Below, piece by piece: positions 1 to 9,034 of a DNA stretch of 64,000 bases. Under the pieces are notes generated by a model, which saw only the letters and a list, made by a program, of their open reading frames with translations, had not been told where the DNA came from and did not search any database. The DNA is from Streptococcus pantholopis (GTDB lineage: Bacteria > Bacillota > Bacilli > Lactobacillales > Streptococcaceae), in contig NZ_CP014699.1 of assembly GCF_001642085.1 (NCBI RefSeq), positions 744,001 through 808,000 on the forward strand, in the 5' to 3' direction. Both the position numbers and the translations under genes were made by a program. Positions within the stretch are counted from its first letter, which is position 1. Each line of letters starts with the position of its first letter.

Positions 1-173
1 GCCATATCGCGCAGGACGGAAAGAGTCCCGTCTGCAGATCCGTCATTGATAAAAAGATAGTCAAACGCGACCTTATCCTTCATGCGGCTTTCAATGCTTT
101 GCATTTCTTTTAAAAAGGGGCGGATAGCCTCTTCTTCATTGTAACATGGAACAACAACAGATAAAAGTGTCAT
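1..173 (-). CDS. Glycosyltransferase family 2, N-terminal fragment
   Basis: Only the first 57 residues are inside the window. The protein begins MTLLSVVVPCYNEEEA and continues with FINDGSADGT, the nucleotide-sugar-binding start and the acidic DGS motif of GT-A fold family 2 transferases. The start is the ATG whose complement lies at 171-173. Such enzymes load a sugar from a nucleotide donor onto a lipid or polysaccharide acceptor at the inner face of the membrane. The short sequence resembles the polyprenyl-phosphate glycosyltransferase branch (DPM1/GtrB/CsbB), but without the C-terminal membrane helices this cannot be settled. It is divergent from the autolysin gene. Confidence 0.85.
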   Translation of the reverse strand, partial: MTLLSVVVPCYNEEEAIRPFLKEMQSIESRMKDKVAFDYLFINDGSADGTLSVLRDM

Positions 174-489
174 AATACAGCTGCTTTCATTATAATTCTT
201 ACTTTAGATTATACCATAGAAAGGCTGTTTTAGTAAATCTGAATATAAAAAGGCAGCAAATCATCAAGAAAAAATCTTTTTTTCGAATAGAAAAGTAAGA
301 CGGTTCAAAAGAATATCAGCTGCACTTTACATGGCTGTTTTCATTGGCAGACAGACGATTTATGTCTAAGTGTCAAACTGTTCGGAGTCTAACCTTAAAA
401 AAGTCATTAAGCTGAAAAAGAGCAGGTGCTTTACACTCGTCTATTATAAAAGAGCAGCTCTTTTGTAAAAAAGCTTTAAAATAGCAGGC
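174..489. other. Divergent intergenic region
   Basis: There is no credible coding sequence between the glycosyltransferase and the autolysin promoter. It is AT-rich and contains a 17-nt perfect inverted repeat, AAAAGAGC-A-GCTCTTTT, at 448-464, about 25 bp upstream of the -35 of the autolysin promoter. It could be an operator or a weak hairpin. No T-run follows it that would make it a terminator. Confidence 0.5.
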
Positions 490-518
490 TTGCCCATCAT
501 ATCAATGAATGTTATAAT
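490..518 (+). promoter_or_regulatory. Promoter of the autolysin gene
   Basis: TTGCCC at 490-495, a 17-bp spacer and a perfect TATAAT at 513-518. The predicted transcript starts near 525, which excludes any translation start upstream of that point and supports the TTG start at 550. Confidence 0.7.
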
Positions 519-549
519 AATTTTAAATAAAAAAAGAAAGGTTATATTA

Positions 550-3450
550 TTGGAAAAGAAAAAGCTACAGACTTATCTTATCGCTCCTTTTGTAATGAGC
601 GTTTTCTTGGGGACCGGATCTGTCCTGGCTGATGAACAGTATGTGGACAGCCCACTTCCGGAAACTGCTGTGACAGAGGCACAGCCAAGCATTCAGACAG
701 AAGCGGCAGATAACAGCGACAGAGCTGTGGAAATTCCGGAAGGAGTACTGCCATCAGAATCGGCTGATGTTCAGGAGGAACCGGCTTCTAATCTGACGGC
801 GTCAACAGAAACTGAAGAGGCAAAAGACCCTGTTGTTCAGGAGGGGACAGCTGCTGCAAATGCTGAAGATGAAACAGCAGTTTCTATCAATGTGGAAGAA
901 CTTCAGCAGTTGAGTGAAAGTGCTGAGGAGGCCTCTTTAAGAGCAGCATCGCCTGATGAAAGTCAGCAAGAATTAGCTGCAGCCTTGGAAACACAAATGA
1001 TGTCTTCGGCTGCTGATGCAGTGCTTCATACGCAAACCAATCAGCCCCAGCCTGTTACTCTGGCAAATATAACGAATAAAGAGCTGGCTATTGCCTATCA
1101 GAAACCGGTTGCTTCCGATGAACGCATTATGTTTGCTGTTTGGTCTGATGTGAATGGACAGGACGACTTAGTATGGTATACTGCTGATGCAGCAGGCGCC
1201 GCTTATGTTGACTTATCACGGCACAGGTCTTACGGTACTTATCATATTCATACCTATTCGGTTCGAAACAGCGGTAATTATGGTTTAGATGCGATGACTG
1301 TCACGGTAGCCGAACCGCAAATTGAAACAGCGATTAAACAGACCGGTAATGGCAGCTTTGATATCATTATCAGCAAAGTTCCTCAAACGATTACTGGTAT
1401 CATGGTTCCGGTCTGGTCAGATCAAAAAGGCCAAGATGATTTGATATGGTACACTGCCCGACAGACTCAGCAGGGAACTTATACAGTCAGTGTTGCGGTG
1501 AAAAATCATAATAATGACAGAGGGCACTACCATGCGAATATCTATGGCTACAGTACGATATTAGGGAGCCAAATCGGTCTAGCATCCACATCTGGTTTTG
1601 ACAATGTGGATACACGCAGCAATGCTGCGGTTTCTATTGCAAATTATGCTGAAAATAAAACCACTTTTGATGTCGTGGTTGCGGGCTCATCAACGACCAA
1701 AGAGATTAAAGCCGTTAATATCGCAGTCTGGTCACAGGATAAGGGTCAGGATGATCTGAAATGGTACTCTCCGACAGTCAGAAATAACAGAGCTTCTGCA
1801 ACTGTCAATATTGCAAATCATTCTAACCGCTCTGATCAGTATATTGTTCATGTGTATACGGACTATAGCGACGGAACAACAGTGGGGACAGTTCTGGGTT
1901 CCTATAAAATTACCAAACCAGCAGCTAAAAACACTGTTACAGCCAGCTTAACCAGCAACGGCATTGCTATAAAACTGGATTCTAATACCGTAACGGATTA
2001 CAGCAAAGTCCATTTTGCAGTCTGGTCACAGGATAAGGGTCAAGATGATCTCCAATGGTATCAATCGAGCAGCAGTGGTACTGTTACTGCACCGTACAGC
2101 AATCACAGGGGTTATGGGATTTATCACATTCATGCTTATCTCAATGATAAGGGGCGTATGGTTGGTCTTAGTGCAAAAGATTTCGATATTGGCCAGCCTA
2201 ATGTGAAAACAGCAATTGCTAAAGCCACTGAAACCAGCTATACAGTAACTGTGTCTGAGATCCCAGCTTATATAAGTTCGATAATGCTGCCAGTCTGGAC
2301 GAGTCATAATGGTCAGGATGACCTCAGCTGGCTTACTGCAGACAGGCAAGCTAACGGCACTTATACAGCAACTATTAATTTGCGGGATCATAACTTTGAA
2401 ACGGGGCATTACCATGTTAATGTCTATGGGCAAAGTAAAATCGGTAATCAGTTTATCGGCCTGTCAGCAACTGAAGGATTTACGGTAACGGAGACCGTCA
2501 GAGCAGCAGATGCTGCAGTCGCAGTGACGAACCACAATGCGGCAGCTGGCAGACTTGAAGTAGTGGTTACAGAAAAAGCTGACGGGAAAATTGTCAAAAA
2601 TGTCCAAGTAGCGGCTTGGTCAGAAAGCAATCAAGCCAATCTTGCCTGGTATGAAACGACCTCAGTAAGTAACGGTAAGGCGTCTGTGACTGTAGATGCG
2701 AAAAACCATGGTTATATTCAAGGAAACTACACCGTTCATGCCTATATTAATTATAATGATGGCAGCACATCAGGATTTGATCTGGGGAGCTATGCATTCA
2801 ATGCTGAAAGACCGGCGGTTGAATTACCATCATATTTCATTGATATCAGCAGCCACAACGGCATTATTTCAACAGCTGAATTTACTTCTTTGAAACAGCA
2901 GGGGATTGAAGGTGTTGTTGTGAAACTGACTGAAGGAACGAGCTATACCAATCCTTATGCCCGGGCGCAGATTGCTAATGCTCAGGCAGCCGGTATCAAA
3001 GTATCTGCTTACCATTACTCGCATTACACGACAGAAGCGCAAGCCAGAGCCGAAGCTCAGTATTTTGTCAGCGTCGCTCAGTCTTTAGGGCTTTCAAATG
3101 CTACTGTGATGGTCAATGATATGGAAGAATCTGCTATGCTGCCTAATATTAACAGCAATGTACAAGCTTGGCAGAATGAGATGAACCGTCTGGGATATAA
3201 CAATGTTGTTCACTACACAATGGCCAGCTGGCTGGATATCCGCGGCGGTCAAGTCAGCACATCCCAGTTTGGCTTATCGAATTTCTGGATTGCCCATTAC
3301 ACCAATGGTTATACTTACTTGAGTCAAGAACAGGCAAAAGCTCTGTCCTACTACTCAAATGCTGCAGCTTGGCAGTACACCAGTGTTTCACCTAAGTTAT
3401 CGCATAATCTGGACGAAAATATTGATTATACCGGCCGGTTTACCCGATAA
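550..3450 (+). CDS. atlA: AtlA-type autolysin: GBS-Bsp repeats with C-terminal GH25 muramidase
   Basis: This is a secreted peptidoglycan hydrolase of 966 residues. A signal peptide (residues 1-27, cleavage after SVLA) is followed by an acidic, Ala/Glu-rich stretch to about 170. Six GBS-Bsp-like cell-wall repeats follow (PF08481 type, each with VWS-x-GQDDL-x-WY and a later HYHxxxY), with the VWS motifs near residues 197, 288, 393, 491, 583 and 691 (the last is degenerate). The catalytic GH25 domain starts at YFIDISSHNG, about residue 761, with acidic residues in DIS and NDMEES. I chose the TTG at 550: it has the Shine-Dalgarno GAAAGG at 536-541, and the open frame further upstream overlaps the promoter. 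Size and architecture match S. mutans AtlA, which acts in cell separation and biofilm formation. A small lipoprotein gene follows in the same direction. Confidence 0.9.
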   Translation: MEKKKLQTYLIAPFVMSVFLGTGSVLADEQYVDSPLPETAVTEAQPSIQTEAADNSDRAVEIPEGVLPSESADVQEEPASNLTASTETEEAKDPVVQEGTAAANAEDETAVSINVEELQQLSESAEEASLRAASPDESQQELAAALETQMMSSAADAVLHTQTNQPQPVTLANITNKELAIAYQKPVASDERIMFAVWSDVNGQDDLVWYTADAAGAAYVDLSRHRSYGTYHIHTYSVRNSGNYGLDAMTVTVAEPQIETAIKQTGNGSFDIIISKVPQTITGIMVPVWSDQKGQDDLIWYTARQTQQGTYTVSVAVKNHNNDRGHYHANIYGYSTILGSQIGLASTSGFDNVDTRSNAAVSIANYAENKTTFDVVVAGSSTTKEIKAVNIAVWSQDKGQDDLKWYSPTVRNNRASATVNIANHSNRSDQYIVHVYTDYSDGTTVGTVLGSYKITKPAAKNTVTASLTSNGIAIKLDSNTVTDYSKVHFAVWSQDKGQDDLQWYQSSSSGTVTAPYSNHRGYGIYHIHAYLNDKGRMVGLSAKDFDIGQPNVKTAIAKATETSYTVTVSEIPAYISSIMLPVWTSHNGQDDLSWLTADRQANGTYTATINLRDHNFETGHYHVNVYGQSKIGNQFIGLSATEGFTVTETVRAADAAVAVTNHNAAAGRLEVVVTEKADGKIVKNVQVAAWSESNQANLAWYETTSVSNGKASVTVDAKNHGYIQGNYTVHAYINYNDGSTSGFDLGSYAFNAERPAVELPSYFIDISSHNGIISTAEFTSLKQQGIEGVVVKLTEGTSYTNPYARAQIANAQAAGIKVSAYHYSHYTTEAQARAEAQYFVSVAQSLGLSNATVMVNDMEESAMLPNINSNVQAWQNEMNRLGYNNVVHYTMASWLDIRGGQVSTSQFGLSNFWIAHYTNGYTYLSQEQAKALSYYSNAAAWQYTSVSPKLSHNLDENIDYTGRFTR

Positions 3451-3474
3451 GGATTAGTTAGAAAGTTGGCGCTT

Positions 3475-4053
3475 ATGACCAAAATAATCAGTCGTTTTGC
3501 AGCCTGTCTGGCAGTGATTGTTTTACTTACTGCCTGTGCAGATCAAAAAAACGGAACGGACAATCAAAGAGCTTCTGGAACTGTTTCATCTTCCCAAGTA
3601 ACCAGTCAGGCTCAGTCAGAAGACTCTCGGACTTCATCGTCTTCTGACAGAACTTCTGAGTCAGGAGAACAGACAGAGTCTGAAATAGCAGCAATCAACG
3701 GACTGGATAGCGGCCGAGTCTTAAAAGGGGATTATGGAACCATGGCAGGCAGCTGGGAAAATGCTGCCGCTGATGCCCTTACTTTCAATCAAACAGGTTT
3801 AACAACATCAGGAATGACTGGAAGCTTCCTTGATATTGATCAGGATGGTGTTTTATTGCTGAATGTTGAAACAGCCGATAAAACCAATCTGACGCTCTAC
3901 ATTATTCCAGCCGGTAAGACTCTTTCATCTGCTTACTTTAGCAATGGACAGTCTGATACGACTGATATAGCAAAAGACCGCATTCTTTCTTCTCAAGACC
4001 TAACTGCAGAGAATTTAGCAGAGAAGGCTTATTACCATATTACTGCTGAATAA
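3475..4053 (+). CDS. Small secreted lipoprotein of unknown function
   Basis: 192 residues. The N-terminus is a lipoprotein signal with lipobox LLTAC, lipidated Cys at residue 21. A low-complexity Ser/Thr/Gln/Glu linker runs to about residue 75, then a compact C-terminal domain of about 110 residues (DSGRVLKGDYGTMAGSWEN onward) that resembles small streptococcal DUF-type lipoproteins I cannot name. The ATG at 3475 is preferred over an in-frame TTG at 3466 because GAAAG at 3461-3465 is well spaced from it. It starts 24 bp after the autolysin stop, so it is probably cotranscribed and may assist autolysin maturation or localisation (inference). Confidence 0.8.
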   Translation: MTKIISRFAACLAVIVLLTACADQKNGTDNQRASGTVSSSQVTSQAQSEDSRTSSSSDRTSESGEQTESEIAAINGLDSGRVLKGDYGTMAGSWENAAADALTFNQTGLTTSGMTGSFLDIDQDGVLLLNVETADKTNLTLYIIPAGKTLSSAYFSNGQSDTTDIAKDRILSSQDLTAENLAEKAYYHITAE

Positions 4054-4128
4054 AGAATCGTGAAAAGCGGTCAGCGGTTTAAAAGCAAACGGCTCAGCGC
4101 TTGTTTACGTGCCTGCTTTTATAGCAAC

Positions 4129-4181
4129 GCTTTACCATTTCGGTCAGTCCGTCTGGCATGGGAAATGGTAAGGCTTTTTTT
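4129..4181 (+). terminator. Terminator of the autolysin operon
   Basis: A long inverted repeat (GCTTTACCATTT at 4129-4140 against AAATGGTAAGGC at 4163-4174) is followed by a run of T residues. Confidence 0.85.
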
Positions 4182-4240
4182 ATGTAAATGCCTTGCTGCT
4201 AATCATCAATGACTTAGCAGTAGAGACTGTTTGTGTTTTT

Positions 4241-4249
4241 TGCTATAAT
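4241..4249 (+). promoter_or_regulatory. Extended -10 promoter of pepT
   Basis: TGCTATAAT is a perfect extended -10 element. No convincing -35 lies 17 bp upstream. The predicted transcript starts shortly before the pepT ribosome binding site at 4266-4271. Confidence 0.6.
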
Positions 4250-4276
4250 AAAATGGATTAAATATTGAGGTGACGT

Positions 4277-5497
4277 ATGGGATATACAAATTTGTTGGAG
4301 CGTTTTTTGACTTATGTCCGAATCAATACTCGCAGCGATCCTGCCAGTAAAAAGACACCTTCAACGCAGAGCCAGATTGATTTTGCACTAAACATTCTAA
4401 AACCTGAAATGGAGGCTGTTGGTCTTCAGGATGTGCATTATTTGCCAGAGAATGGCTATATAATCGGTACTTTACCGGCTACAGATCCGGCAAAAAAGAA
4501 CAGAATCGGTTTTATTTCGCATATGGATACTGCCGACTATAATGCTCAAGGAGTTAATCCGCAGGTTATTGAACATTATGATGGCGGCAGTATCGCTCTT
4601 GGTGAATCGGGTTACCATTTGACACCGCAGGAATTTCCGAAATTAAAGCATTATAAAGGGCAGACTTTAATTACAACTGACGGTTCTACCTTGCTGGGCG
4701 CTGACGATAAAGCAGGTATCGCAGAAATTATAACAGCAATGGCTTATTTAGCTGAGCATCCCGAGATAAAACACGGTGAGATTCGAGTCGGATTTGGTCC
4801 GGATGAGGAAATCGGTGTTGGAGCAGATAAATTTGCTGCAGACGATTTTGCTGTTGACTTTGCCTATACAGTTGATGGCGGTCCGCTTGGTGAACTGCAG
4901 TATGAGACCTTTAATGCCGCTGCTTTGGACATTGATTTCTTAGGCCGCAACGTCCATCCCGGAACCGCAAAAGATCAAATGGTCAATGCCTTGCAGTTGG
5001 CTTTTGATTTTCATGCTCAGCTGCCTGATGCCGACCGTCCGGAAAAGACCGCAGGCTATGAAGGTTTTTACCATTTATTTAAGCTAGAAGGAAATGTCGA
5101 AAAAGCCCATAGTTCTTATATTATCCGTGATTTTGACAGTCATTCATTTGAGGAGCGCAAAGCTTTGGTCCGAAAACTTGCTGAGAAAATGAACAGGGAT
5201 TATGCAGCTAAACGTGTTTGTGTCAGTTTAGATGATCAGTACTACAATATGAAACAAGTGCTGGAAAAGGATAAACGTCCGGTAATTATTGCGGAAGAAG
5301 CTATGAAAAAAATAGGCATCAAGCCGCTTATTGCTCCTATTCGAGGCGGAACAGACGGCTCAAAAATTTCTTTTATGGGCATTCCGACCCCTAATTTATT
5401 TGCCGGCGGTGAGAATATGCACGGGCCGTTTGAGTTTGTCAGTTTGCAGACAATGGAGAGGGCTGTAGATCTTATTATTGAAATCGTAAAATTTTGA
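4277..5497 (+). CDS. pepT: Peptidase T (tripeptide aminopeptidase)
   Basis: 406 residues, the usual length for this M20B zinc metallopeptidase, which releases the N-terminal residue from tripeptides in the cytoplasm. Metal-binding and catalytic motifs are present: SHMDTAD near residue 80, GADDKAG near 141, PDEEIG near 174, and the C-terminal GGENMHGP with the last zinc ligand. The ATG is preceded by TGAGGTG at good spacing. It has its own promoter and is monocistronic or loosely linked to the next gene. Peptidase T completes peptide utilisation in amino-acid-auxotrophic streptococci. Confidence 0.96.
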   Translation: MGYTNLLERFLTYVRINTRSDPASKKTPSTQSQIDFALNILKPEMEAVGLQDVHYLPENGYIIGTLPATDPAKKNRIGFISHMDTADYNAQGVNPQVIEHYDGGSIALGESGYHLTPQEFPKLKHYKGQTLITTDGSTLLGADDKAGIAEIITAMAYLAEHPEIKHGEIRVGFGPDEEIGVGADKFAADDFAVDFAYTVDGGPLGELQYETFNAAALDIDFLGRNVHPGTAKDQMVNALQLAFDFHAQLPDADRPEKTAGYEGFYHLFKLEGNVEKAHSSYIIRDFDSHSFEERKALVRKLAEKMNRDYAAKRVCVSLDDQYYNMKQVLEKDKRPVIIAEEAMKKIGIKPLIAPIRGGTDGSKISFMGIPTPNLFAGGENMHGPFEFVSLQTMERAVDLIIEIVKF

Positions 5498-5555
5498 TAA
5501 TTCCCACTAAAAAAGAAAAAAATATGATAGAATAGAGGTATTGGGGGAGGGCTTC

Positions 5556-6047
5556 ATGATCAAGATTTTTGGCAAAATAAGGTACCATTGGCAGCCTGAA
5601 TTATCTTGGCTGATTATTTATTGGTCAATTGCAATCGCTCCTATATTTATTGGCTTGTCACTTTTGTTTGAAAGAACTAGGATTCCGTCTTATATTTTTA
5701 TTTTGTTTGCTTTATTTATTGTTCTTGTCAGCATTGGTTTTTACAGGTATTTCATTATCGAAGATAATGGAATTTTGCGAGTCGTCTCTCTGAATCCGAG
5801 AATTCCTAAAAAAATAGCGATTGCCTCCATTGACAAAATAGAGGTGACCTATTCAACCTTAGCTCTTCATTTGGCTGACGGACAAAGCTATATGTTCTAT
5901 ATGAGAAAATGGCCGAAGAAATATTTTTTAGATGCTTTGGCTGTCGATCCGGATTTTAGAGGAGAAGTTGAGCTGCTGGATAATTTTACAAAGATGGACT
6001 ATTTTGAAGTTTATAAAGAAAACAAAAAAACTCCTACAAAATTGTAA
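5556..6047 (+). CDS. EbsA-family membrane protein
   Basis: 163 residues. Two membrane segments at about 17-37 and 46-66 are followed by a soluble domain of about 95 residues with a PH-like beta pattern (YFIIEDNGILRVVSLNPRIP). This matches the EbsA family of lactic acid bacteria, often labelled pore-forming protein, for which no biochemical role is firmly established. The start is the ATG at 5556, behind the strong Shine-Dalgarno GGGGGAGG at 5543-5550. The last 14 bp overlap the 3' end of the convergent ferredoxin gene, so the two transcripts must overlap. Confidence 0.8.
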   Translation: MIKIFGKIRYHWQPELSWLIIYWSIAIAPIFIGLSLLFERTRIPSYIFILFALFIVLVSIGFYRYFIIEDNGILRVVSLNPRIPKKIAIASIDKIEVTYSTLALHLADGQSYMFYMRKWPKKYFLDALAVDPDFRGEVELLDNFTKMDYFEVYKENKKTPTKL

Positions 6048-6231
6048 GAGCTTTAGTTGGGCAGGCTTTAACAGCTTTTAGGGTATTCTGGTCCTGACTG
6101 TTGATTGTTTTAACCAATTCTGAGCTGTCAGAAAATTTGACTATGCCGTCATCGTCATAATCAAACAGTTTGGAATAGGTCTGGCAAAGCCCGCAGGCGA
6201 TACATTTTTCTGGGATTAATACTACTTTCAT
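6034..6231 (-). CDS. Single-cluster [4Fe-4S] ferredoxin
   Basis: 65 residues. Cysteines are arranged as CIACGLC near the N-terminus (positions 10, 13 and 16) with the fourth in ACP near position 57, the pattern of monocluster ferredoxins. It is a small acidic cytoplasmic electron carrier. Its redox partner cannot be inferred from the neighbours. It is divergent from the LysM gene with only 46 bp between starts, and its 3' end overlaps the EbsA-like gene on the other strand. Confidence 0.9.
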   Translation of the reverse strand: MKVVLIPEKCIACGLCQTYSKLFDYDDDGIVKFSDSSELVKTINSQDQNTLKAVKACPTKALTIL

Positions 6232-6277
6232 GCTATTATTGTAATATGAATTGAATTATTTAACAAGGGGGAAAATC

Positions 6278-6787
6278 ATGGCAAAACAACCATGGGAAGA
6301 AAAAATAGTTGACGACAGTGAAGAGCAGACAGCAGACAGCAAGGAAGAAAAGAAAAAAGCAGAAGACAGTAAAACCTTGGTTATTTCGACACCTTGGCTG
6401 ACAGCTTTGCTGAGCGTTTTTTTCTTGTTGATTGTCGGCATATTGTTTGTCTTTTACTACACTTCAAACAATAATACAGATGAGACTGCCCAGTCATCAT
6501 CTGCTCAGGTTACAACGTCTGCAGGGAATTCAGCTGAAACGACAGTCAGTCAGGAAACATCAGCCAGCTCAAGCTCTGAAGAAACAACTGCATCTTCCAG
6601 TGATACAACAACATCGGAAAGTTCTGAAGGAAACGGTGATACCATAACGGTTTTAGCTGGTGAAGGAGCAGCAGCTATTGCTTCACGTGCAGGGATATCG
6701 GTAGAAGAGCTGCAGGCCTTGAACCCAGATCATATGACACTCGGTTACTGGTATGCGGATCCGGGTGATGAAGTTCGCATTAACTAA
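6278..6787 (+). CDS. Membrane-anchored LysM-like protein (SAG1386/EF1546 type)
   Basis: 169 residues with a charged, Glu/Lys-rich cytoplasmic N-terminus, one membrane helix at about 40-61, an extracellular Ser/Thr-rich linker, and a C-terminal LysM-like domain from about residue 124 (ITVLAGEGAAAIASRAGI onward, ending DPGDEVRIN). It is likely a bitopic protein that contacts peptidoglycan. The start is the ATG at 6278 behind AAGGGGGAA. cmk begins 18 bp after its stop, an order known in many streptococci. The cell-wall role is inferred from LysM. Confidence 0.85.
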   Translation: MAKQPWEEKIVDDSEEQTADSKEEKKKAEDSKTLVISTPWLTALLSVFFLLIVGILFVFYYTSNNNTDETAQSSSAQVTTSAGNSAETTVSQETSASSSSEETTASSSDTTTSESSEGNGDTITVLAGEGAAAIASRAGISVEELQALNPDHMTLGYWYADPGDEVRIN

Positions 6788-6805
6788 TCGGAATTAGAGG
6801 AAACC

Positions 6806-7486
6806 ATGAAACCCATTACAATTGCTATTGATGGTCCGGCTTCAAGCGGAAAAAGTACAGTAGCCAAGATTGTTGCCAAAAATCTTGGCTATACTTACTT
6901 GGATACCGGAGCAATGTACCGTTCGGTGACTTATCTCGCTCTGCAGCATCAGCTCAGAGAAGAGCAGATTCCTGAAATTTTGGGGCTTATCAGGACTAAT
7001 CCTATTTCTTTTTCACAAACAGCTGATGGCCAGCAGATTGTTTTTGCTGGCGATCAAGATATCAGTTCTGCTATTCGCCAGAATGCTGTCACCAGAAATG
7101 TTTCTTGGCTGTCAGCTATCCCCGAAATCAGAGAAGAGTTGGTTGCTCAGCAGCGCCGGATTGCAAAAGATGGAGCCATTGTTATGGACGGACGTGATAT
7201 CGGAACGGTCGTTCTGCCTGATGCAGAGCTTAAAATTTTTCTGCAGGCATCTGTTGAGGAACGGGCGCAGCGCCGTTTTAAGGAAAATCAGGAGAAAGGG
7301 ATCAAAACCGACTTCGAAAGGTTAAAGCGTGATATCGAAGAACGTGACTATAAAGACAGTCATCGTGCTGTTTCGCCCTTAGTGCCCGCAGCAGATGCGC
7401 TTATTTTTGATACGACAGGTGTTAGTATTGCAGAGGTTGTTCATTTTATTCAGGAAAAAGCTGAAAAAATTATTGACAGGAACTAA
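6806..7486 (+). CDS. cmk: Cytidylate kinase
   Basis: 226 residues, full length. It transfers phosphate from ATP to CMP or dCMP. The P-loop GPASSGKST lies at residues 10-18, followed by YLDTGAMYR (CMP binding), the [11 protein letters not shown] motif and the LID-region arginines in RRFKEN. The start ATG is preceded by TTAGAGGA. The infC promoter lies at its 3' end (-35 inside the last codons), so the genes downstream can be expressed separately. Confidence 0.97.
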   Translation: MKPITIAIDGPASSGKSTVAKIVAKNLGYTYLDTGAMYRSVTYLALQHQLREEQIPEILGLIRTNPISFSQTADGQQIVFAGDQDISSAIRQNAVTRNVSWLSAIPEIREELVAQQRRIAKDGAIVMDGRDIGTVVLPDAELKIFLQASVEERAQRRFKENQEKGIKTDFERLKRDIEERDYKDSHRAVSPLVPAADALIFDTTGVSIAEVVHFIQEKAEKIIDRN

Positions 7487-7501
7487 AGCTCATGTTATAC
7501 T
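7473..7501 (+). promoter_or_regulatory. Promoter of infC-rpmI-rplT
   Basis: A perfect -35 TTGACA at 7473-7478, a 17-bp spacer and TATACT at 7496-7501. The -35 lies inside the last codons of cmk. Confidence 0.85.
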
Positions 7502-7657
7502 AATTGCTAGCAGTGAGAAAAGCAGAAGTGAGAACTTCTCGCCTTGCGACTAAACGTTGTCTGGCTCTACATATCAAGTTTCAGTAATGAAATATATTGT
7601 AGTGCGGATTTGTGAATCAAGTCCGCTTTCGTTTTTCTCTTGAAAAAGAAAAAAGAG
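7502..7657 (+). ncRNA. Structured leader of infC-rpmI-rplT (ribosomal-protein autoregulatory leader)
   Basis: An untranslated region of about 150 nt with a small hairpin (AGAAGT against ACTTCT, about 7526-7541). Near its end is an intrinsic-terminator-like hairpin, GCGGATTT at 7604-7611 against AAGTCCGC at 7619-7626, followed by TTTCGTTTTT. In Firmicutes, L20 binds such leaders and promotes premature termination when ribosomal protein is in excess. Position and attenuator fit that role, but I could not match the exact L20-leader consensus by eye. Confidence 0.65.
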
Positions 7658-8188
7658 GTGAAGATTATAGCTAAGAAAGATCTATTCATTAATGACGAAA
7701 TCCGTGTCCGTGAAGTTCGTCTTGTTGGTCTTAATGGCGAACAGCTGGGCATTAAGCCGCTCTCGGAAGCTCAGGCTGCTGCGGATGAGGCTAATGTAGA
7801 TTTGGTCCTGATTCAGCCGCAGGCGACCCCCCCAGTTGCGAAGATTATGGACTACGGCAAGTTCAAATTTGAATATCAAAAGAAACAGAAAGAGCAGCGC
7901 AAAAAACAAAGCGTTGTCACCGTAAAAGAAGTCCGTCTGAGTCCGGTCATTGATAAAGGTGATTTTGAGACAAAACTTCGCAACGGCCGCAAATTTTTGG
8001 AAAAAGGCAATAAAGTTAAGGTTTCCATTCGCTTTAAGGGCCGAATGATTACCCATAAAGATATCGGAGCAAAAGTCTTAGCTGAATTTGCTGAAAGAAC
8101 TCAGGATATTGCGATTATTGAACAGAGAGCTAAGATGGACGGCCGGCAGATGTTTATGCAGCTTGCCCCGATTCCTGATAAAAAATAA
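7658..8188 (+). CDS. infC: Translation initiation factor IF-3
   Basis: 176 residues from the conventional GTG. IF-3 binds the 30S subunit and proofreads initiator tRNA and start codon. The N-domain begins [18 protein letters not shown]. The basic linker ([12 protein letters not shown]) and the C-domain ([16 protein letters not shown]) are intact. The annotated GTG overlaps the best Shine-Dalgarno, AGAGGTGA at 7654-7661, so the true start may be ATT (7664) or ATA (7667), rare codons that IF-3 genes use for autoregulation. It is the first gene of the infC-rpmI-rplT operon. Confidence 0.95.
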   Translation: MKIIAKKDLFINDEIRVREVRLVGLNGEQLGIKPLSEAQAAADEANVDLVLIQPQATPPVAKIMDYGKFKFEYQKKQKEQRKKQSVVTVKEVRLSPVIDKGDFETKLRNGRKFLEKGNKVKVSIRFKGRMITHKDIGAKVLAEFAERTQDIAIIEQRAKMDGRQMFMQLAPIPDKK

Positions 8189-8228
8189 GCTTGATATAAG
8201 TATATTACGACGTAAGGAGAATAGAAAA

Positions 8229-8429
8229 ATGCCAAAACAAAAAACTCACCGCGCCTCAGTTAAACGTTTTAAACGTACAGGTTCAGGTGGCCTTAAACGC
8301 TTCCGCGCTTATACTTCTCACCGTTTTCACGGTAAAACTAAGAAACAGCGCCGCCACCTTCGCAAAGCAGCGATGGTTCATTCAGGTGATTTTAAGCGTA
8401 TTAAATCGATGGTAACAGGACTTAAGTAA
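8229..8429 (+). CDS. rpmI: 50S ribosomal protein L35
   Basis: 66 residues, a very basic protein beginning [20 protein letters not shown], the canonical L35 N-terminus. The Shine-Dalgarno AAGGAG lies at 8214-8219. It sits between infC and rplT as in nearly all Firmicutes and is part of the L20-regulated operon. Confidence 0.98.
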   Translation: MPKQKTHRASVKRFKRTGSGGLKRFRAYTSHRFHGKTKKQRRHLRKAAMVHSGDFKRIKSMVTGLK

Positions 8430-8466
8430 GTCGGTATTTCTGAAAAAAGTATTGGAGGATTTATAA

Positions 8467-8829
8467 ATGGCTCGTGTTAAAGGTGGCGTTGTTTCACGCA
8501 AACGCCGTAAACGTGTTTTAAAATTAGCAAAAGGTTATTATGGTGCAAAGCATATCTTGTTCCGGACTGCAAAAGAACAAGTGATGAATTCTTACTACTA
8601 TGCTTACCGTGACCGCCGTCAAAAGAAACGTGATTTCCGTAAGCTGTGGATTACTCGTATCAATGCAGCGGCTCGTATGAATGGCCTGTCTTATTCGCAG
8701 TTAATGCATGGTTTGAAGTTGGCTGAAATCGAAGTTAACCGGAAGATGTTAGCTGATTTGGCTGTTAATGATGCTGCAGCTTTCACTGCGCTTGCTGAGG
8801 CAGCAAAGGCTAAACTGGAAACAGCCTAG
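8467..8829 (+). CDS. rplT: 50S ribosomal protein L20
   Basis: 120 residues ([20 protein letters not shown] onward), full length. L20 is an early assembly protein binding 23S rRNA and, in Firmicutes, the autogenous repressor of this operon. The Shine-Dalgarno TTGGAGGA lies just upstream. A small hairpin (AGACGG against CCGTCT, 8857-8874) and a strong bidirectional terminator follow. Confidence 0.98.
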   Translation: MARVKGGVVSRKRRKRVLKLAKGYYGAKHILFRTAKEQVMNSYYYAYRDRRQKKRDFRKLWITRINAAARMNGLSYSQLMHGLKLAEIEVNRKMLADLAVNDAAAFTALAEAAKAKLETA

Positions 8830-8983
8830 TTTAAATTGAGATTAGCAGATTCTATAAGACGGTAAAGGCCGTCTAACAAACGAGAGCAGAGGAAAACCTG
8901 TTCCTGTCGGAACTGCGTTTTTTCTCCTATTCTTCATTTTTAGGACAGCTATACATGCAAAGCAAGAATAGCTTTGTTTGATT

Positions 8984-9031
8984 CCAAAAAAACCGAAGCT
9001 GAGACATTTTTGTCCCAGCTTCGGTTTTTTG
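8984..9031. terminator. Bidirectional terminator between rplT and the hydrolase gene
   Basis: A-run, then ACCGAAGCTGAGAC paired with GTCCCAGCTTCGGT, then a T-run. It works for both converging transcripts. Confidence 0.9.
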
Positions 9032-9034
9032 GAT

